DNA of 64,000 nt from Bombyx mori (lineage: Eukaryota; Arthropoda; Insecta; Lepidoptera; Bombycidae), in contig NC_085110.1 of NCBI RefSeq assembly GCF_030269925.1, forward strand, positions 6,324,001-6,388,000, in the 5' to 3' direction. The first letter of the stretch is position 1, and the number at the start of each line of letters is the position of its first letter. The notes under the pieces were generated by a model. That model was not told where the DNA came from. It made no database searches and was given only the letters and a program-made list of their open reading frames with translations. A program made the translations under genes and the position numbers. Of this stretch, positions 19,903-30,001 are shown piece by piece.

Positions 19903-22785
19903 CTAGGTTGCACGTCGACCTCTTTGTCGAGTTCGACGAGTACGGTTACTGGGGTCCCTAAGCCTGCTCCTAGTATTAGAGCTGAAGGCATCTAATGCAA
20001 AGGTTATTGGATCTGATGGATCCGTAAGGACGTGTCTAGGGCGTCGACGGTGACTGGCTCCTGCATGATCAGGATTCGGTGAGTAGTCAGCGGCGGCAAC
20101 GATAAGGCGATTATCATGACGCATAGCCTTATCGAAGTACCGTTCCGACGCTGACTTCATGTACTTCTGGATTGATTCAAGGCCCAGGTCGTCGTGTAGG
20201 TCAACGTTCCTCACGAACCACGGAGCCCCGACGGCTAACCTGCAAAAGCGGGATTGTAGGGATTGGAGGGTGTCTATGTGTGTGCGGGCCGCGTGAGCGA
20301 ACACCACACTCGCGTAAGTCATGATGGGCCTTATGCAAGTTTTGTAAAGTGTCACCTTGTTCCGAAGGGACATTTTACTCCGCTTACAGATCATGGGATA
20401 GAGTCTGCCGAGAATGAATGCGGCACGGTCGCGGACTGTTTTTATGTGTGGGCGGAATGTCATAGATGCATCCAGGGTGACTCCCAGGTACTTAACCTTC
20501 CTGACCCAGGGTATAGGTTGGCCGAAGAGGGTGATCGGGGGAGTGATATTTCTCCTCCTAATGCGGGAGGAAATAAGCGGTGAGTTTCCCCTTTGAAATA
20601 ACACTGCTGTGCTTTTCGCCGGGTTGATGTCTATGCGCCATTTTCGGAACCACTGTCCTAGGGCTAGGGCTGCGCTCTGAAGCTTCTTCGCGATTAGGGA
20701 CTTATTTCTACTAGAATAGTAAACAGTCGTGTCGTCGGCGAATAAAGCTAAATGGGTCGGCGGCGACCGGGGAATATCATTAATAAATAAACTAAATAGG
20801 AGCGGTGAGAGAATGGAGCCTTGCGGCACTCCAGCCGTGAGTGGTCGCGGGGAGGAGCGGGTTCCCTCTACTCGATATCGAAAAGAGCGGTTCGACAAGA
20901 AGTCCCGTATGATGAGCACGAGACTATCCGGCACGCCCATGTTGAATAGTTTGAAAATCAAACCGTTGTGCCAGACTTTGTCGAACGCTTTTGCGACGTC
21001 GAAGAAGAGAGCTCCCGTGTATAACGGTTTTGGTCGATTAAGTCCCACAAGAATGTGCTCCGTGAGGCGGTGCACCTGTTGTACGCATGAGTGATTTGCA
21101 CGGAATCCGAATTGTTCATCGATGAGAATGCCCTTGGATGAGACGAAATCTCTGAGGCGTTTGTAGAGCAGACGCTCATACAGTTTGCCTAGAGACATGA
21201 GGAGGCTAATCGGGCGATAACTCGTCGGATTATTTTTTGGTTTACCGGGTTTGTGTATGCCGATAACATCCGCTTCTTTCCACACCGTGGGAAAGATAGA
21301 GTTAGCCATAGCGGCATTGAAAATAGATGCCAACATCACGATGAGTTGGACGGGTAAAAGTTTAATAACGCGGTTAGATATACCGTCGGAACCGGGAGCC
21401 TTGCGAGGACGTAGGTCTTTGATCAGGTCTTTAACTTCCATTGAGGTGACGGGCAGTAACGCGTCCAAGGGTGGCAAGGAGGCTCTGCGTTCTACCTCAC
21501 TGTCTACTAATTCTACATGAACAGGGTCCGCGGATTGAATGCTGGGCATGCACTGGGCTTGCAATGTATCGGCCAGCAGCTCTGCTTTTTCGTCATCATC
21601 GAACGCCGCGAGTCGGCCTGAGGGGCCTACGAGAGGGGGCATAGTTACTACCGTATCCGATTTGAGAGTACGAGCTAAGCGGTATTAAGACCTTTGAGAG
21701 GGCGCGAGTCCTTCTAAGAAATCAGACCATCTGGCATCTCGGACTTCGGTGATGCGAGACTTTACGTCGCGTTGTAGGGCACGCATTCGAATACGATTTT
21801 CCGCGGTAGGATACCTATCGTACGCACGGATCGAGGCGTTCTTAGCTCTAAGGAGTTCCCTAATATCATCGGGCAATTTGAAGCGGTGAAGGAAGTCCTC
21901 CGCTACAACTTGCTTCGATGACCTATCTAATGTCGAGGTGATGTGTGACGTTACGATGTCTATGGCTTCAGCGGTATCCTGAGGAGACGGGATAGAGTCC
22001 GGACTAAACGGAAGCGATGGTGGATCAGATTCAGCAAGGCTGATGCCCAGCGTGTGCCAATCCACCACAGTCCTCGTGACGGGAACGGAATCGGGAGCGC
22101 GACCGAGCTTCATAATGACGGGACGATGGTCTGAATCTAACTCTGAAACTACTTCAATCGAATTTAAGCGCAGAGTTACGTTTTTTAATAACGCTATGTC
22201 GAGTATATCCGGGCGATGCGCGATATTTAGCGGGTAGTGAGTCGGGGTCAGCGGAGCGACGATATCGAAGGCGAGATCATCGACTAACGCGTCGAGGCGC
22301 CTGCCATTAGGGGTTGAGGTGTGAGAGTTCCACCTGACGTGTTTACAATTTAGGTCACCCGCCAGAATGACAGAGCTTCCCATGCCGAGCAGCGCCTCAA
22401 TATCACTACTTAGAACAATTTTATCCGGTGGAAGATAAACGGACGCGATAACGATCGGCGCGTGTCCAGTCAGTGAGATTCGGCATACTGATGCTTCGAT
22501 GTTAGAAAGCGCGGGGGGGTCGAGTGGGACGCAATGCAGGGCTCTTCTATAGTAAATGACGGTACCACCACCACGAGCAGTGAGCCTGTCGTTCCTAACC
22601 ATGTTGTAGTTCGCGATTTTAGGGTCGCGGCGCGCGGGCTTAAGCAGGGTCTCCTGCACCAAAAAGATGTCAATTTGATGGTCACGCAAAAAATCACAAA
22701 CCTGATCACGTTGATTTGCGAGACCGTAAGCGTTAAAAAATCCTATCGTTACGGATAGGGGCTTGATTCTACTTATGTACGCCAT
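19903..22785 (-). pseudogene. LINE ORF2 (endonuclease-reverse transcriptase) with one premature stop, unit A
   Basis: Starts at ATG 22,785. Endonuclease domain, residues about 10-230: NAYGLANQRDQV, VQETLL (catalytic Glu45), AGDLNCKHVRWNS, DILDIALL, SELDSDHRPVI (Asp-His pair). A TAA at 21,685-21,687 ends this part after 366 residues. The same frame is open downstream and carries the reverse transcriptase from about 21,642: KPGKPKNNPTSYRPISLL, GFRANHSC, FFDVAKAFDKVWH, GVPQGSILSPLLF, the catalytic FADDT, and KYLGV. It ends at 19,903 with RGRRAT. One nonsense change therefore splits an otherwise intact ORF2. The RT part has an internal ATG (21,642), but independent translation is unlikely. Confidence 0.9.
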
Positions 22786-22788
22786 TGA

Positions 22789-24414
22789 TTACCGGCGGAG
22801 TGAGGGGAGGACGTACGTATTTAACGACGCGTATACGTCAGCGTATTCTTGCACAACGGCGATGAAGTGTTGTGCAGTGGAGGCGGCGCGAATGGCGTCG
22901 CCCAAAGCATTAACGCGATCAAAGTTGATCGACTGAAAAAAGTCGATCGCTAGAGCGAGATTGTCGGACGCGGTCGGAGGGCAGGTCGCGGGGGAGGGAC
23001 GAGTCGCGGGGGAGGGACGTATCGCGGGGGTGGGACGAGTCGCGGGGGAGAGAGTTGTAGCCGTGTTCGTGAACGGCAACGGTTTAGCCCAGGCCGAGAC
23101 GCTGGGCACCGACGCCGGCACGAAAGCAGGCTTAGCCTTCGGCACAGAGGGTGCCGTGGCTTTGATGTCTGGGCCGAAAGCTCGGAGGCGGTTTTGGCGG
23201 GCGACGCGGCGATTTATTTTAGGGGCTCGGGGGCAACCACGGTAATTCGCGGGGTGGCCCTGTGTTCGGCACAGGACGCAGCTAGGTGGTTCCGTAGCGG
23301 TTTTTTGATCGCGAGTGCAAAGGCTCGTGGCGTGATCGCCCAAACACTTGACGCATCGGGAGCGCGCGTGGCAATTACGGGAAGAGTGCCCGTACAACTG
23401 ACAGTTATGGCACTGGCTCGGAGTGCCTTTTTTATGGGGGGTTTCGACAGTTATTCCGGAAAGCCTACAGACTGTTCGTACGTTGAAAATTTGCTTGCCC
23501 TCGGGGGTAGGCTGGAGAGCGACCAGAACCATATTGTATGGCTCCCTCCCGCGTCCTGTGTGCATGCGGTGCACGGAATTGACCGGCAAACCTTGTTCTA
23601 GAAGGTCGGCCTTGATGAGATCGGCATCTAATTCCTTTGGGATGCCGCGTATGACCGCGCGAAGTTCACGCTCCTCCTGAAGCGTATAAGTGTGGAAACT
23701 TATACGCTCCTTTCGGAGGTAGCTTGAGAGGGCCCTATGGTCATCGGGTGTCGTTAACTTAATTTGAATCCCGTTCGCGAGGTTACGGGCGCTGATAAAA
23801 TTAATTTTTTTGGCCTGAAGGGCCAGGGAAACTCGGTCCCAAGCTGCCTTCTCTTGAAGGATTACCGGGGGAGGGGTCTGAGTTTTATTTTGTGCCACTG
23901 GACGCGGCGACGGTGTGGCACGGGCAGGGGGAGCGACGGGAGTCGGAGGGCGAGGGCGCGACGCGTTCGCGGCTTTAATAATTTTAGCGGCCGCGGGAGC
24001 TCGGGACTCCGCAGCGCGCTTCTTACCCTTTTGTACCAGGGTGAATCCATCCGTCGATGAGGCGGGGGCGAGGTCGACCTCCATGTCTGAGTCAGAGTCG
24101 GAGGACGAGAAGGCAGCAGGCTCGGGAGCAGGTGACCTACGGGCAGATGCAGGACGTCCGTCGGACCCTAAGGAACCCGCGGATGATCGCGCCAGGGGAG
24201 CAGCGGCCACGGCGGACGACGCAGCAGTTTTACCCACTAGTATAGGCGACGCGGGAGCGGCAGGCATGGCGGACGCTGCGGTGTACGACGCGGGAGCGAC
24301 GAGCACGGCGGAATCCGCGAGAGGGCTCACGGCGTGATCGGCTTTGAAAGCCAGAAACTCAGAAGTGAGCTTTGGGTGGCGAAGTCGGAGGAATTCTGAA
24401 AATAAAGCTTCCAT
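22789..24414 (-). CDS. LINE ORF1 protein (gag-like, CCHC zinc knuckles), unit A
   Basis: RNA-binding ORF1 protein of the LINE, 541 residues from the ATG at 24,414 (MEALFSEFLRLRHPKL). The frame is open further up to 24,456 without another ATG. The N-terminal half is low-complexity Ala/Pro/Ser with an acidic-serine run (SSSDSDSDMEVD). A PRE_C2HC-like region follows (ELRAVIRGIPKELDADLI), then three zinc knuckles: CHNCQLYGHSSRNC, CVKCLGDHATSLC and CVLCRTQGHPANYRGC. The first-knuckle histidine (codon 343, 23,386-23,388) is intact here. The frame ends at TAA, and ORF2's ATG follows after one codon. In the cell it should coat LINE RNA; this is inferred from the family. Confidence 0.9.
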   Translation of the reverse strand: MEALFSEFLRLRHPKLTSEFLAFKADHAVSPLADSAVLVAPASYTAASAMPAAPASPILVGKTAASSAVAAAPLARSSAGSLGSDGRPASARRSPAPEPAAFSSSDSDSDMEVDLAPASSTDGFTLVQKGKKRAAESRAPAAAKIIKAANASRPRPPTPVAPPARATPSPRPVAQNKTQTPPPVILQEKAAWDRVSLALQAKKINFISARNLANGIQIKLTTPDDHRALSSYLRKERISFHTYTLQEERELRAVIRGIPKELDADLIKADLLEQGLPVNSVHRMHTGRGREPYNMVLVALQPTPEGKQIFNVRTVCRLSGITVETPHKKGTPSQCHNCQLYGHSSRNCHARSRCVKCLGDHATSLCTRDQKTATEPPSCVLCRTQGHPANYRGCPRAPKINRRVARQNRLRAFGPDIKATAPSVPKAKPAFVPASVPSVSAWAKPLPFTNTATTLSPATRPTPAIRPSPATRPSPATCPPTASDNLALAIDFFQSINFDRVNALGDAIRAASTAQHFIAVVQEYADVYASLNTYVLPSLRR

Positions 24415-24630
24415 GATGTCTGACCCAGGTGGGGCTGTCCCGGGTCTTAAACACACTCGCCTTGCGGCGAGGCCCCAACTTCTCGGTACTTAGCGGTTCG
24501 ATTGAACACAGGTGGCGATGCGGCACAATTACTGCAGGAAAAAGAAAGAACAAAAAAAAAAGGAAACAACAAAATAAACCAAAACAAAGCAAACACTTCC
24601 AGGAACACACTTTGTCGGCAGATGTGCCAC

Positions 24631-24693
24631 GAACAAAAGCCGGGTGAACAAAGGCCGGGCTAACAATAAAACCAGGCGAACAATGGCCGGGCG
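24631..24693 (-). repeat. Four 16-bp direct repeats in the LINE 5' UTR, unit A
   Basis: Plus-strand units gaacaaaagccgggt, gaacaaaggccgggct, aacaataaaaccaggc and gaacaatggccgggcg lie head to tail, 50-110 bp inside the LINE's 5' end. Jockey-type elements have internal promoters, so these could be repeated activator sites; this is inference. Confidence 0.6.
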
Positions 24694-24745
24694 ATTGAGT
24701 GGTCGGTGAGCACGTCCGCAGGCGGCGGGTGCTTCTGTCGGACTG

Positions 24746-24755
24746 ACTTAACTGC
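24746..24755. repeat. Target-site duplication, right, LINE unit A
   Basis: acttaactgc, pairs with 19,655-19,664. It fixes the LINE's 5' end at 24,745, about 330 bp upstream of the ORF1 ATG. Confidence 0.8.
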
Positions 24756-24924
24756 TCACTTATTACGACCGGTCCTGTCAGACTGTCTCAAAAAGTTTGC
24801 TATTCAAAATTGTACCTTATTTTGGTGGTGGTTGGAGGTGGAAAAATATGATGAAGCTTCTAGAACTGGCAGTAGTGATGTACTAGAAGTGACCTTTATC
24901 CTTTTTGCTAGCTGATATTTCATC

Positions 24925-25085
24925 ATAATCACTGATGGGCGAGCTCATGAGGCTCAGCCTGGAACAAATTGCTAAAATCTGCCCTAACCAGAAGAGTTCT
25001 TCGCTGGTTCTATCACCGGACCGGAATCCTGATCCACTGAAGATCCGACGAGAAATTCAGTGGGTAAGCCGGCGTCGCATATTCC
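24925..25085 (-). mobile_element. Jockey-like LINE 3' fragment, diverged, unit A
   Basis: Contains gatgggcgagctcatgaggc, ccggaccggaatcctgatcc and the stem-loop ccactga (25,034-25,040)/tcagtgg (25,057-25,063). More diverged than the fragments at 11,380 and 27,688, in the same orientation. It sits about 170 bp from the 5' end of the full-length LINE but outside its target-site duplication, so it is a separate insertion. Confidence 0.6.
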
Positions 25086-26876
25086 AATTTATAGTTGAAC
25101 AGATTTACATACTAAGATCTTCGGTCCCAATATGTCGATTGAAATTGACTTGCAAATTTAAACTTTGACAACATCTAATATTATTACGAACTACTATGAC
25201 TTATTTGTATATTCAGACCAAGATGCATAAAATAATAAAATAAATACCAAAATACATTTTGAAGGTCTTGCAAGTATAAATTGTATTGAACGATTTAAAC
25301 TATGTTCATACTTGCATAGTTGAATTTTTGGCAATATTGTTGTCAATATTTTTTCTTCACATCAAAAATATATGAAATTACTGCTCACCATATGTACATT
25401 TGTAACTAAAACTTAAATTAATAACTTTTGTGTGTTTCATTTTTTATTAACAGTCATTCCATCTGCATCTTTGCAAATTGCATCTGTTTCTTTAACGAGG
25501 ATTTCTTAACAAAGAGTAGTAAGTTAATTACAAACGAAAACATCGCGTTAAAACAGTAACTATGTTGTTTTAAATTACAATAGAAGAAAGCATTTTTTAC
25601 ATTCTTGCTTTAAAAAATATTTTGTTAAACTCCCATAAATTAGGGTCACCATAGTAAATGACCTCAGTTCACTACACTCCGTGGCACCGTTGCTCGAATC
25701 AACCCTATTTAAATTTCAAAAGATGTTTCCTAAGGGATTGTCCTGTAAGCGGAGTGGATACGTCGTCGTTTTCCTTTTCCCTCGTGTTTGGCAACCCTAT
25801 ACGAAAGCCACTCGACTCTCCACTTTGAATAGAAATTACGTAATCGCCGAAATTTTGACGCAGCCCGCGGCGCTTTTTCCTCTTCCTTATCGATGATGGC
25901 TTATGATCGTGGATTTCTTCGCTGCGGTAAAATATCACTGTTCAGATTTTGTCGCGGCAAAATCTAATTACCAAATATTTTGAATGAAAATATGCATTCA
26001 GCAACTATATTATTAATAACCCGTCTCGAGAATCCCATTAGGTGCCACACTACGTGAATTAACAGTAATCACTTTACTAGTGACGATTTATTAAATCTTT
26101 AAGATCATAAGAAATTATGTGACTCCTGCTTTTTGCTTTGATCTTTGTTTCGTTTTTTTCGACAAAATCAAAAACTTAATGATATCCATCTGTAGAACTA
26201 AATGAACTCCCAAATAGTTAGGGTGCAATTTGCAAGACCGCACCGAGGCCTCGCAATATAACCCTCAGCTAGACAGAGAAAGTCCATTAGGTTTTATGGC
26301 TTCTCCCGAGGACGGATAGCGAGCTGAAACGTTGAAATTAATTAAATTCGCACCTAAACGAAACTCAAAAGCTAAAGAGTAATGACTTGTCGACGGTTTC
26401 CTCGACTAACAAATACGTTTGATTTGATTATTTTTTGCTCTGAGTCAGGTTCGCTCGGGTGATTTTGACGAAGTGTATATTATTAGCTCAGGCATCAGCA
26501 ATCTCGGAAAATTCATATATTTGCTTCGTCGTATTTAATGCCTTGCACGATATTGGATTCGATTTCTTTTAAAGATTTTGCAGCCTTGTAACGAGAGCTT
26601 TAAGCCAAGTTTTATTCTTTTTCTCAAACAAAAACAAGCTTCGTTTTATTTTCCCATATTTATACGCTTTCTCAGATGCTAAACGGTTAATAAACCACCG
26701 TTATTATATATTTTAATCTTAAAAAAACACTAACTAAACACTAAATTAATCATATAAAACAATCTTCGCGTTCCCATGCTAAAAGTCAATTAAATACGAA
26801 TATATAAATAAAGCACAGAAACATAATTAATAGATACATATATTACATAATATTATACTAATTATAATATGTATAA
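25086..26876. other. Unassigned unit DNA, longest element-free stretch (also 50,334-52,124)
   Basis: About 1.8 kb without a recognised transposon. The part at 25,660-25,910 is less AT-rich and open on both strands for about 70-77 codons, with no recognisable product. No splice-flanked exon was identified. It could be remnant host sequence. Confidence 0.35.
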
Positions 26877-27080
26877 TCTATACTAGTATATAAATCTACA
26901 GTGGTTTTTACGGATGTTCCGTTATAACTACTGAACCATGCATTCGATTGACTTTAAAGTTCCATGAGTGTTGGACTTCCTACACTAGTTAATGATGGCG
27001 TTAATGATGAGAATCTTTGCAGGAGTGAGAAATAATAATGTTAATTTTAAATGCCCAGCGAAGCGGACGGGTACGACTAG
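26877..27080 (+). mobile_element. Helitron-like element, TCTATACTAGTATATAAATC family, unit A
   Basis: Starts TCTATACTAGTATATAAATC after A, contains tttttacggatgttccgtta, and ends gcggacgggtacgaCTAG before T. About 200 bp, non-coding, similar to a common short lepidopteran Helitron-type element. Confidence 0.65.
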
Positions 27081-27603
27081 TATACTTATATAATATATTT
27101 AACTGCGAAATAAAAAAAGACGTGTCTAGTAAATATACGAAAATAAAATTTCAGGCTCATTTACTTAAATTTACCTAAAATTCGTATGTTGTAAGTAACA
27201 TTCCGTTCCTATAGACGTTATGTCATGTTCATAAGCTCTCACAATTAACGGGTACAATGTTGCGGCATTTGCGGTCCGCTCCAACAATGGAACGCCCGAT
27301 CATTTTCATTACCGAATAAGATGTTTGGTTCATACGACAAATTGAGGCTTCTGTGTCACATTCCCAGGAATGAATGGAAATATCCGGTACATTACCGATT
27401 CCGGTCTTTCCGGTAGGGTCGCTTTATACGAGTATGTGGTTTAGATAATTTTATGAGATTAATTTCAGTAATTAATTGTAATAACAGTTTTGTAAAATTT
27501 GTTTTGTTACAATCTATAACATTAAGTCTTTACATATGACGTTGTAATTTATTATACAGAAAGCTAACGTTATTTTTTTATCAATAGTTTTTAGTCCTAT
27601 CTA
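27081..27603. other. Unassigned unit DNA (also 52,329-52,851)
   Basis: Nothing recognised. Contains the imperfect inverted pair ttaccgattccggtc/tttccggtagg near 27,393. Confidence 0.35.
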
Positions 27604-28690
27604 TCAAAATATGCACCCCTGGTATCGATGCATTTCTGCCAGCGGTAATTTTTCAATGCTCTTCTTGAAGGTGTCAGAGATACGCGACTTTTTTTTCCTA
27701 CCTTAGCTGATAGCCTTGAGAGGGTATTTCAGCGTAACCTTAACTAGTAGGTGAGTGAGCACACGGAGTTCAAACCGGAGTGATGCTAACACTGACCCTA
27801 ACAAGAGCAGTGCTTCGCAGAATCTAACACCGGATCGGAAACGCTGATCCCCTCTGAGAAGATCCGGCGAGAAACTCAGTGGGCTGTGTCTATAGGTTAA
27901 TTCGCTCGTCGACCCCTTGGTCGCATGCGACGGGTTCGACGAAGACGATGACTGGGAGATACGCGAGCCACTAAGCTCTTCAAAAGCAACTTTTTTTTCG
28001 CCTTCAGAAAAATAGAAGTCTGGCGGCGTAAGGTCTGGTAAGTACGGTGGATGAAAACTTCCAACCCTAGCTTGTAGCTTAGCTCTTGTAGCTTAGAGAC
28101 CGTCTGTTGTACCATATGAGGTATAGTGCGTTGTCGTGTAGGACAAGCGAGGAAGAGCGATTAATTAAGGCTGGCCCAAGATTCGTGAGCTTCTCCATCA
28201 TTTTGTCCAGTTTCTCACAGTATACGTCCGCAGTAATGACGGTGTTATTTGGTAAGAAGCTGTGATGAAGCATATCGGCACTAGATCACGAAACAGTACT
28301 CGTGACTTTCGGGGGTAAGTTTTTGTTTGGGGCATTGCCACCAGGGTCTTACCAACATCACCTCTGACGATTATAAAAAAGAATCAATTGTCCATCGCAA
28401 TTGACAATGAGGTTCAAAATGTCTTCTTTTCTGTGTCTGTCAAGCAACGCAAGGCATACCTGAACCCGTTCTTCGAGCTAGCGATAGTTCAGTTCGGAGG
28501 CACCCACTTATATTTTTTACCTTGGCAATTTAATGCAAGTAGACCAATATTGTTCTTATGCTAGCGTCGAAAGCTGCTACAAAATCAGCGGTAGATTAAG
28601 TACCGTCTGTTTCCACTGTCGCCTTTAAGTCGTCGTTGTCGTCGCCTTTACTATTCGGGTGACCACGGGGTCCATTTTTTAAATCAAAAC
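27604..28690 (-). pseudogene. Mariner transposase relic 2, split by a LINE insertion, unit A
   Basis: Minus-strand landmarks from N- to C-terminus: DDNDDLKATVE (28,650), AKVKNISGWVP (WVPHEL region), IVNCDGQ (first catalytic Asp, 28,450), ADVYCEKLDKMMEKL, LINRSSSLVLHDNA (second Asp), HPPYLPDLTPPDFYF (third Asp), VAFEEL and a WQKCIDTRG-type C-terminus near 27,620. Many frameshifts and stops. Interrupted at 27,677-27,966 by a LINE fragment with an 11-bp target-site duplication. Confidence 0.78.
27688..27955 (-). mobile_element. 5'-truncated Jockey-like LINE nested in mariner relic 2, unit A
   Basis: T run at the left (poly-A tail of the minus-strand element), then the LINE 3' end with gaagatccggcgagaaactc and an ORF2 C-terminus ending RGRRAN, close to RGRRAT of the full-length element. 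Bounded by gagatacgcga at 27,677-27,687 and 27,956-27,966. One stem pair is mismatched (27,853). Confidence 0.82.
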
Positions 28691-29772
28691 TTCCATTTCA
28701 GAAACGTTAAAACCAGTAATAAGTCGTGCGTTAATTTGTAGTGTTCACTCCGTATACGTCATTAATCTTATGAGCCGTTGTTACGGCAATGGTCTACCGC
28801 GACGGAACTCGAATTCCATAGATTATGATTATTTTAATCGTGTCGATATTAATGAAATGTAATGAAAACAAAACATTAATCAATGACTGTAATTGAAAAT
28901 ACAAATAAATCTATACTTTTAAAATAAAATTCATTTGTATTTTCAATTTATTGCCACTCATAGGTACGTAAATTATTTTCAGTATTGTAAACGGCAACTT
29001 TATAAAGACCCGCTATTTGGTATCTTCACATTACACACACACACACACACACACAACTTGAATATCTATACATACTGACATACATGCGTGTTGTTATAGC
29101 TATATGTTTTCGTACTTGAAACGAATGAAACTTTGTTCCGGACATAAAGAAACAGTAATATACCCTGTATCTTTATTCCTCGCGAGCCACTGTTTATGCA
29201 AATGCGAATTCCATGTTTAATCACTTCTTGTTGAACGGCTGCCGACTTTAGGGTAATGCCGGTGAAGTTTTCTCGTAAAAATTTGGCATCCCGAGGCCGA
29301 ATCGTAAACCAGTTGAGTTTGAAAGTGGGTGCTTTTTCAAATGTCCCACTCGGTCGAGGCAAAACTTGGAAATTTTGTTTTAAAAAAAATATTATACTAA
29401 TAAATGGCGGCTGCGCCAATCGAATTCGCTTATTTTACTGCAATACATTCTTCTTTTTAAATTAAACCGAACTTAATATTGAGCTTGAGCCAAAAAATCT
29501 TTCGAGTTTCGTCGGATTGGGCTTGCGGACTGTGACGTATCTTAATAACGACAGATAGCAAGACGTTTTCTTTTCTTTTACGTCATCGATCAAGTTCTTT
29601 GTAGCGATACTTTGAGATGGAAATATTTGATCGGAAACCAAAGGATAATAAAGATTTAAAGACTGCCTCGTGAATAAATTACGAATGAGAAGTCTGATGG
29701 TGAACTGTCGCCGTGTTTTAATGGTCACCAAACCGAATTCGATTAAAATTATCATATGCATTAAAGAGCAGA
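28691..29772. other. Unassigned right end of the unit (also 53,939-55,020)
   Basis: No gene or element recognised. tgtaattgaaaatacaaata and tttgtattttcaattta (28,890-28,950) form an inverted pair around an A/T-rich centre. A frame open on the minus strand at 29,066-29,419 has no recognised product and starts without convincing context. Confidence 0.35.
29033..29055. repeat. (AC)n microsatellite, unit A
   Basis: About eleven AC dinucleotides. The unit B copy at 54,281 looks the same length, consistent with very recent duplication because such tracts change length quickly. Confidence 0.85.
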
Positions 29773-29773
29773 C
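29772..29773. other. Unit junction A/B
   Basis: Right end of the unit (cattaaagagcaga) joins the left end (cttttctggcacatag). Compared with the array's left edge (ggatc|cttttctgg at 4,213) there is no clear microhomology. The same junction recurs at 55,020/55,021. Confidence 0.8.
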
Positions 29774-30001
29774 TTTTCTGGCACATAGTCAGCAGGCGCT
29801 TGGTGACCTTCTTATTATACCTAACTATACTTATTTACTTACTTCTACTAATACTTTATACAAAATGTATTATTTGTGTTTGCATCTAATAATGCATACA
29901 ATAAGTTTAATTAGAAATTATACGTACCTACGGGACCAACGAAATTAGTGTTTAGTATACAGAAAATTAAATCATCTTATTATAAATATTTTTTATTTCT
30001 A

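Larger units (their letters stand above)
19665..24745 (-). mobile_element. Full-length Jockey-clade LINE, unit A
   Basis: A 5.08-kb non-LTR retrotransposon on the minus strand: 5' UTR with tandem repeats, ORF1 (gag-like), ORF2 (endonuclease plus reverse transcriptase), a short 3' UTR opening with a stem-loop, and a poly-A tail (T run at 19,665-19,674). It is bounded by a direct repeat acttaactgc at 19,655-19,664 and 24,746-24,755, a target-site duplication showing an intact insertion. The CCHC-bearing ORF1, APE-type endonuclease and absence of RNase H point to the Jockey clade, inferred from domain order and motifs. One internal stop in ORF2 makes this copy non-autonomous. Confidence 0.88.
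4213..29772. repeat. Tandem array unit A (complete, 25,560 bp)
   Basis: First complete unit of the array. Its left edge lies inside a LINE fragment: the bases from 4213 (cttttctggcacatag) match those at 29773 and 55021, while the sequence to the left does not. From 4213 to about 10,961 it differs from unit B by scattered substitutions and small indels, so the lag drifts from 25,560 to 25,247. From 10,962 to 29,772 it matches unit B almost base for base at lag 25,247, becoming 25,248 after a one-base change in a T run at 19,665. No transposon insertion was seen in one unit and absent from the others, so the element content predates the first duplication. Confidence 0.93.

Noticed and set aside
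22961..24337. Several open frames on the plus strand across the LINE
   Set aside because: They are antisense shadows of the GC-rich ORF1. They lack recognised domains and lie opposite a clear gag-like protein.
29033..29055. A CRISPR-like or satellite array
   Set aside because: It is a simple AC dinucleotide run. No repeat-spacer pattern exists anywhere in the window.
29066..29465. Overlapping frames on both strands near the unit's right end
   Set aside because: Neither has a recognised domain, splice signals or a convincing start. A and B are too similar here to use conservation as evidence.
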